DNA of 6,788 nucleotides from Anaerolineae bacterium (GTDB taxonomy: Bacteria > Chloroflexota > Anaerolineae > Promineifilales > Promineifilaceae), in NCBI GenBank assembly GCA_014879345.1, contig JACSSI010000264.1, positions 1-6,788 on the forward strand, given 5' to 3'. The notes under the pieces are model-generated. The model was not told where the DNA came from. It saw nothing but the letters and a program-made list of their open reading frames with translations, and ran no database searches. Every line of letters begins with the position of its first letter. The first letter of the stretch is position 1. A program made the translations under genes and the position numbers. Shown here one piece after another: positions 6,501 to 6,788 of the stretch.

Positions 6501-6788
6501 CTACCCCACCGCCGCCCATTTAGCCCTGTTTACCCAGCTTGCCGGTGACACCAGCAGTCAGGCAGAAACAGAAGAGGATGATATCCGCACGCTCTTGTTA
6601 GCTGAAGAACCGGGTCGGTCACGGCGTACATTATTTGAAGCTCACCTGCGTGAACTGACTGCCCAGGTACTGCATCTGGCAGCTTCACGCATCCCCCTAA
6701 ACAAACCGCTGCGCACACTGGGGCTGGATTCGCTGATGACCCTCGAACTACGCAACCGCCTTGAAGCAGACCTGGGGTTGACGCTGCC
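502..6788 (+). CDS. Type I polyketide synthase, fully reducing module KS-AT-DH-ER-KR-ACP (3' end outside the window)
   Basis: One frame of 2,095 complete codons runs from ATG 502 to the window edge with no stop; an upstream in-frame TAA at 469-471 bounds it. Approximate domains by residue are: KS 34-456, KS-AT linker 457-556, AT 557-858, post-AT linker ending near Trp904, DH 918-1186, structural pseudo-KR 1198-1413, ER 1432-1753, KR 1769-1997 and ACP from 2041 (Ser2077). The protein should condense an acyl starter with a malonyl-type extender, then reduce, dehydrate and reduce again to give a saturated chain, in the cytoplasm. All core catalytic residues are present, so the module looks active. 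Order and signatures resemble Mas/Pks-like synthases, which are often iterative; Mas itself is about 2,110 residues, so this protein might end just past the window. The first 33 residues are hydrophilic and Lys/Ser-rich and do not look like a classical coiled-coil docking domain. There is no C-methyltransferase, so any methyl branch would have to come from a methylmalonyl extender. The substrate and product are not identifiable here. Confidence 0.97.
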   Translation, partial: MNHMTDQNKSPQSLSDKKDKNHLSSPTSIAMNTEPIAIVGMGCRFPGEVASPQDFWQLLVDEKETITKIPSDRIDLERFYDPRPATPGKIMSQWGGYLDNIDSFDAYFFGIAPMETERLDPQQRLLLEVGWEALADAGLPVQTLAGSDTGVFVGMWLNDFEGRLFNNSDLIDLYMTTGSGRYSASGRLSFFFDFHGPSITLDTACSSSLVSVHMACQSLRQGECGVALAGGANVILQPHITIAYSQSKMMAPDGKCKFGDAMADGYVRSEGAGLVVLKRLSDAVADGDRIYAVIRGSAVNNDGRSSGYMTTPAQDGQMQMLRKAYQNAGVDPQLVSYVEAHGTGTRAGDPVEIGAVGQVLSANRSPDQPLYIGSVKTNIGHTEGAAGVAGLMKVALSLYHNQIPRSLHVQQKNPNIPWADYNLDIPQSVIPWPLGETAVAGVSAFGIAGTNAHAVLSTAPQIEKEPGAEPSLYLMPISAQTPKALTQQAKSYQTFLAETDTSLADIVYTASVRHSHLDQRAALVAADKAGFQTQLAELIEANTGNNGETPLNKAEKIVFVFPGQGSQWLGMGRELFAQHPVFRDVIERCDAAIRPFSDWSLLEQLMAEPESPTYRLDQIDVIQPTLLAIEIALAAMWQSWGIQPDAVLGHSMGEVGAAYIAGALSLEDAMHIICRRSQLMHRTSGQGAMAVVGLTIEETEAVLRGYETSLSVAVSNSSRSTVISGDTEAVDELLAKLQADEIFCRKIKVDVASHSKQMDPIKEELRESLQSLQPQATDIPIYSTSTAVISQGSDLDADHWVKNLRQPVQFSKMVQQLLADGFTTFIEMSPHPVLLQAIQHGFEDADIDGFTVASLRREEPEMVTMLTAMGQLYVHGYNVDWAHLYPAGNVVSLPHYPWQREHFWYEQQQTISRTAIDHPFLNDYLRSATGDHIFELDVSLARFAYLADHRVGETIVFPAAAFIETSLAAAQFIFPGEPVGLEQVTLREALPLSKAETPQAQIIISQDMPGTAVFQFFSRTSQTDDWTLHADGTIRLSTEVPTSPQPVIPPEEPLAAKAHYQATNARNLPYGPAFQAVSQWWQNDSSVSGSLSQPAAEGLNPSAYLLPPTLIDAAFQLLISTLPAGSDTYLPISVEQVWLNGRFNPEAQYQVHAMRHDHDTGLLGDVYLFANNQLVMAAHNLLMKPLAASQESKVTEWLYQINWQQQDSTNEKTLTFSQPGTWLIFTEEAGLGDALSARLTASGETSLFVSPGSQFQHLSPTHFQVDPESPESLMQLIQAAAQTNKPLHGIIHLWSLLENDLLAAQTNGVFSVLHVVQAIKQAELAEAPQLWLVTQDSVPAADSKLTGLAASTLWGLGRVIDYEFPELTCRRVDCTANLPQADAKLWAEINTATDEREIALRQNGRFVSRLIPFTPTDTSASAVEIAQPGEPYRVVVTKPGILEDMVQQRYTRQAPQAGEVEIEIRATGLNFMNVMSALGIIPGYENGVGPLGIECAGVITAVAEDVSQFKIGDEVVGIAFNSLGSHATTNAHLIAHKPANLSFAEAATIPVVFLTAYYALDYQGHMQAGERALIHSGTGGVGLAAIQLAQLAGVEVFATAGSPEKRDYLRNLGISHVMDSRSLAFANEVMAATNGEGVDLLLNSLAGEAIIKGLEILRPYGRFLEIGKRDIYQNSRIGLFPFQENLSYFAIDLDKMFRERPAFIGGMLTKIMALLADGAIKPLPAHTYPVAETAAAFRFMAQAKHIGKIVVTHEPMNLALAAETTPASYLITGGAGALGLVTARWLAQQHPCELILLNRSQPTTATQDAVLELEALGAQVTLMAADVTNAAEMAHIFSQIEANHAPLRGVFHAAGVLADSTLSQMDQAQFKRALDPKVQGAWHLHQHTQDKALDYFVLFSSVTALLGTPGQGNYAAGNAYLDALAHYRRQQGLPALSINWGPWADVGLAAAQDNRGSRLAQRGVGSITAAQGITAMSLLLQEDQTQTAVMPFNVQQWTDFYPTAAHLALFTQLAGDTSSQAETEEDDIRTLLLAEEPGRSRRTLFEAHLRELTAQVLHLAASRIPLNKPLRTLGLDSLMTLELRNRLEADLGLTL
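601..1869 (+). other. Ketosynthase (KS) domain of the PKS
   Basis: This domain catalyses decarboxylative Claisen condensation. It opens with EPIAIVGMGCRFPG (residues 34-47). The nucleophile is Cys205 in DTACSSS (codon 1114-1116). His341 lies in EAHGTGT (1522-1524), and Lys376 and His381 lie in KTNIGHTEG (1627-1653). The Cys-His-His set is complete, so it is a condensing KS and not a KSQ loading or KS0 type. The domain closes with GVSAFGIAGTNAHAVL (441-456). Segments such as APDGKCKFGDA, GYVRSEGAG and AVNNDGRSSG, together with the SAFGIAGTNAH ending, are typical of the Mas/Pks-like clade from memory of the family; a phylogeny would be needed to place it. Confidence 0.96.
2170..3075 (+). other. 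Acyltransferase (AT) domain of the PKS
   Basis: This domain loads the extender unit from its CoA ester onto the ACP. It starts at IVFVFPGQGSQWLGMG (residues 557-572). The nucleophile Ser651 sits in GHSMGE (codon 2452-2454), and the partner His754 ends VASH at 751-754 (2761-2763). The specificity signals disagree. Met after the catalytic Ser is more malonyl-like, since methylmalonyl ATs usually have GHSQG. VASH is closer to the methylmalonyl YASH motif than to the malonyl HAFH motif. The extender is therefore unresolved between malonyl- and methylmalonyl-CoA. The following linker ends at LPHYPWQREHFW (893-904), the usual post-AT motif. Confidence 0.94.
3253..4059 (+). other. Dehydratase (DH) domain of the PKS, double hot-dog fold
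   Basis: This domain removes water from the beta-hydroxyacyl-ACP to give the enoyl intermediate. It begins at HPFLNDYL (residues 918-925). The catalytic His949 lies in ADHRVGETIVFP (codon 3346-3348), and the catalytic Asp1112 lies in LIDAAFQ (3835-3837) with Gln1116, matching the DxxxQ/H pattern. YGPAFQ (1070-1075) matches the conserved YGPxF motif. One departure is visible: the HxxxGxxxxP motif has Glu953 at the Gly position, with Gly one residue earlier, while Pro958 is in place. Both catalytic residues are intact, so I infer an active domain. Confidence 0.9.
4093..4740 (+). other. Structural pseudo-KR subdomain between DH and ER
   Basis: In fully reducing modules the ketoreductase has an N-terminal, catalytically empty half that precedes the ER insertion. 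Residues 1198-1413 fit that role. They open with LYQINW (Trp1203), contain a broken Rossmann pattern (TWLIFTEEAG, then HGIIHLWSLLEN and LWLVTQDS), pass through the conserved LAASTLWGLGRVIDYEFP segment, and end in the IALRQNGRFVSRLIPF strand. There is no glycine-rich nucleotide-binding loop. Nothing here resembles the SAM-binding motifs of a C-methyltransferase, and the segment is too short to hold one. Confidence 0.85.
4795..5760 (+). other. Enoylreductase (ER) domain of the PKS
   Basis: This is an NADPH-dependent reductase of the medium-chain dehydrogenase type; it saturates the enoyl-ACP. It begins near YRVVVTKPGILEDM (from residue 1432). GLNFMNV (1468-1474) corresponds to the family's GLNFRDV, with Arg-Asp replaced by Met-Asn. 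The nucleotide-binding loop is HSGTGGVGLAA (Gly1577 to Gly1582 in the core). LLLNSLAGE and GRFLEIGKRDIYQ (Lys1668, Asp1670) match the C-terminal ER signature, followed by IGLFPFQENLSY. The stereochemistry at the alpha carbon was not inferred. Confidence 0.93.
5806..6492 (+). other. Ketoreductase (KR) domain of the PKS, B-type
   Basis: This is a short-chain dehydrogenase that reduces the beta-keto group with NADPH. The glycine-rich loop is TGGAGALG (Gly1773 to Gly1779). The catalytic set is complete: Lys1877 (codon 6130-6132), Ser1901 (6202-6204), Tyr1914 (6241-6243) and Asn1918 (6253-6255). LAD at 1857-1859 keeps the Asp of the LDD motif that marks B-type KRs. Pro1909 and Asn1913 just before the Tyr also fit B-type, and the Trp of A-type domains is absent. 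A D-configured 3-hydroxyl is predicted, the usual substrate for a following DH. Confidence 0.93.
6622..6788 (+). other. Acyl carrier protein (ACP) domain, truncated by the window edge
   Basis: Helix I is seen in RRTLFEAHLRELTAQVLHL. The phosphopantetheine attachment site is Ser2077 in LGLDSLMTLELRNRL (codon 6730-6732), the standard DSL motif at the start of helix II. The last visible residues are about LGLTL, so helix III and the end of the domain lie beyond the window. Whether a thioesterase, another module or a stop codon follows cannot be seen. Confidence 0.94.

Overview
This is bacterial DNA from the inside of a polyketide biosynthetic gene cluster; both of its genes lie on the + strand. 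Positions 1-285 are the 3' end of a protein whose last 94 residues look like the C-terminal part of an alpha/beta-hydrolase thioesterase, the kind that releases chains from NRPS/PKS assembly lines. A 216-bp AT-rich spacer follows (81 G+C by hand count, 37.5%). It holds a long imperfect hairpin at 300-351 and no gene. From 502 to the right edge runs one uninterrupted reading frame of 2,095 codons with no stop in the window.

That frame is a type I modular polyketide synthase with one complete, fully reducing module: KS-AT-DH-(structural pseudo-KR)-ER-KR-ACP. The catalytic residues can be seen in every domain. They are Cys205/His341/His381 (KS), Ser651 and His754 (AT), His949/Asp1112 (DH), the NADPH-binding GTGGVG loop (ER), Lys1877/Ser1901/Tyr1914/Asn1918 with B-type KR markers (KR), and phosphopantetheine Ser2077 (ACP). 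There is no C-methyltransferase domain. The domain order, the length and several signatures (GxSAFGIAGTNAH at the end of the KS, GHSMGE and VASHS in the AT) resemble the Mas/Pks-like clade of fully reducing, often iterative, lipid-making PKSs known best from mycobacteria. The protein probably makes a saturated, possibly branched, acyl chain. The window ends inside the ACP, so it is not clear whether the protein stops there, as Mas does, or continues.

The most striking feature is at the DNA level. The palindrome ACGGCCGT occurs ten times in the PKS gene, where about 0.1 would be expected in a window this size. Every copy is followed by T, and seven form the perfect 10-bp palindrome AACGGCCGTT. 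The copies fall in all three codon phases, so protein coding alone does not explain them. This resembles the highly iterated palindrome HIP1 of cyanobacteria but has a different core sequence.

The organism cannot be named from this window. Mid-range GC, a Mas-like PKS, an iterated palindrome and a palindromic intergenic repeat would fit Chloroflexota, cyanobacteria or similar metabolite-rich bacteria; this is a low-confidence inference.
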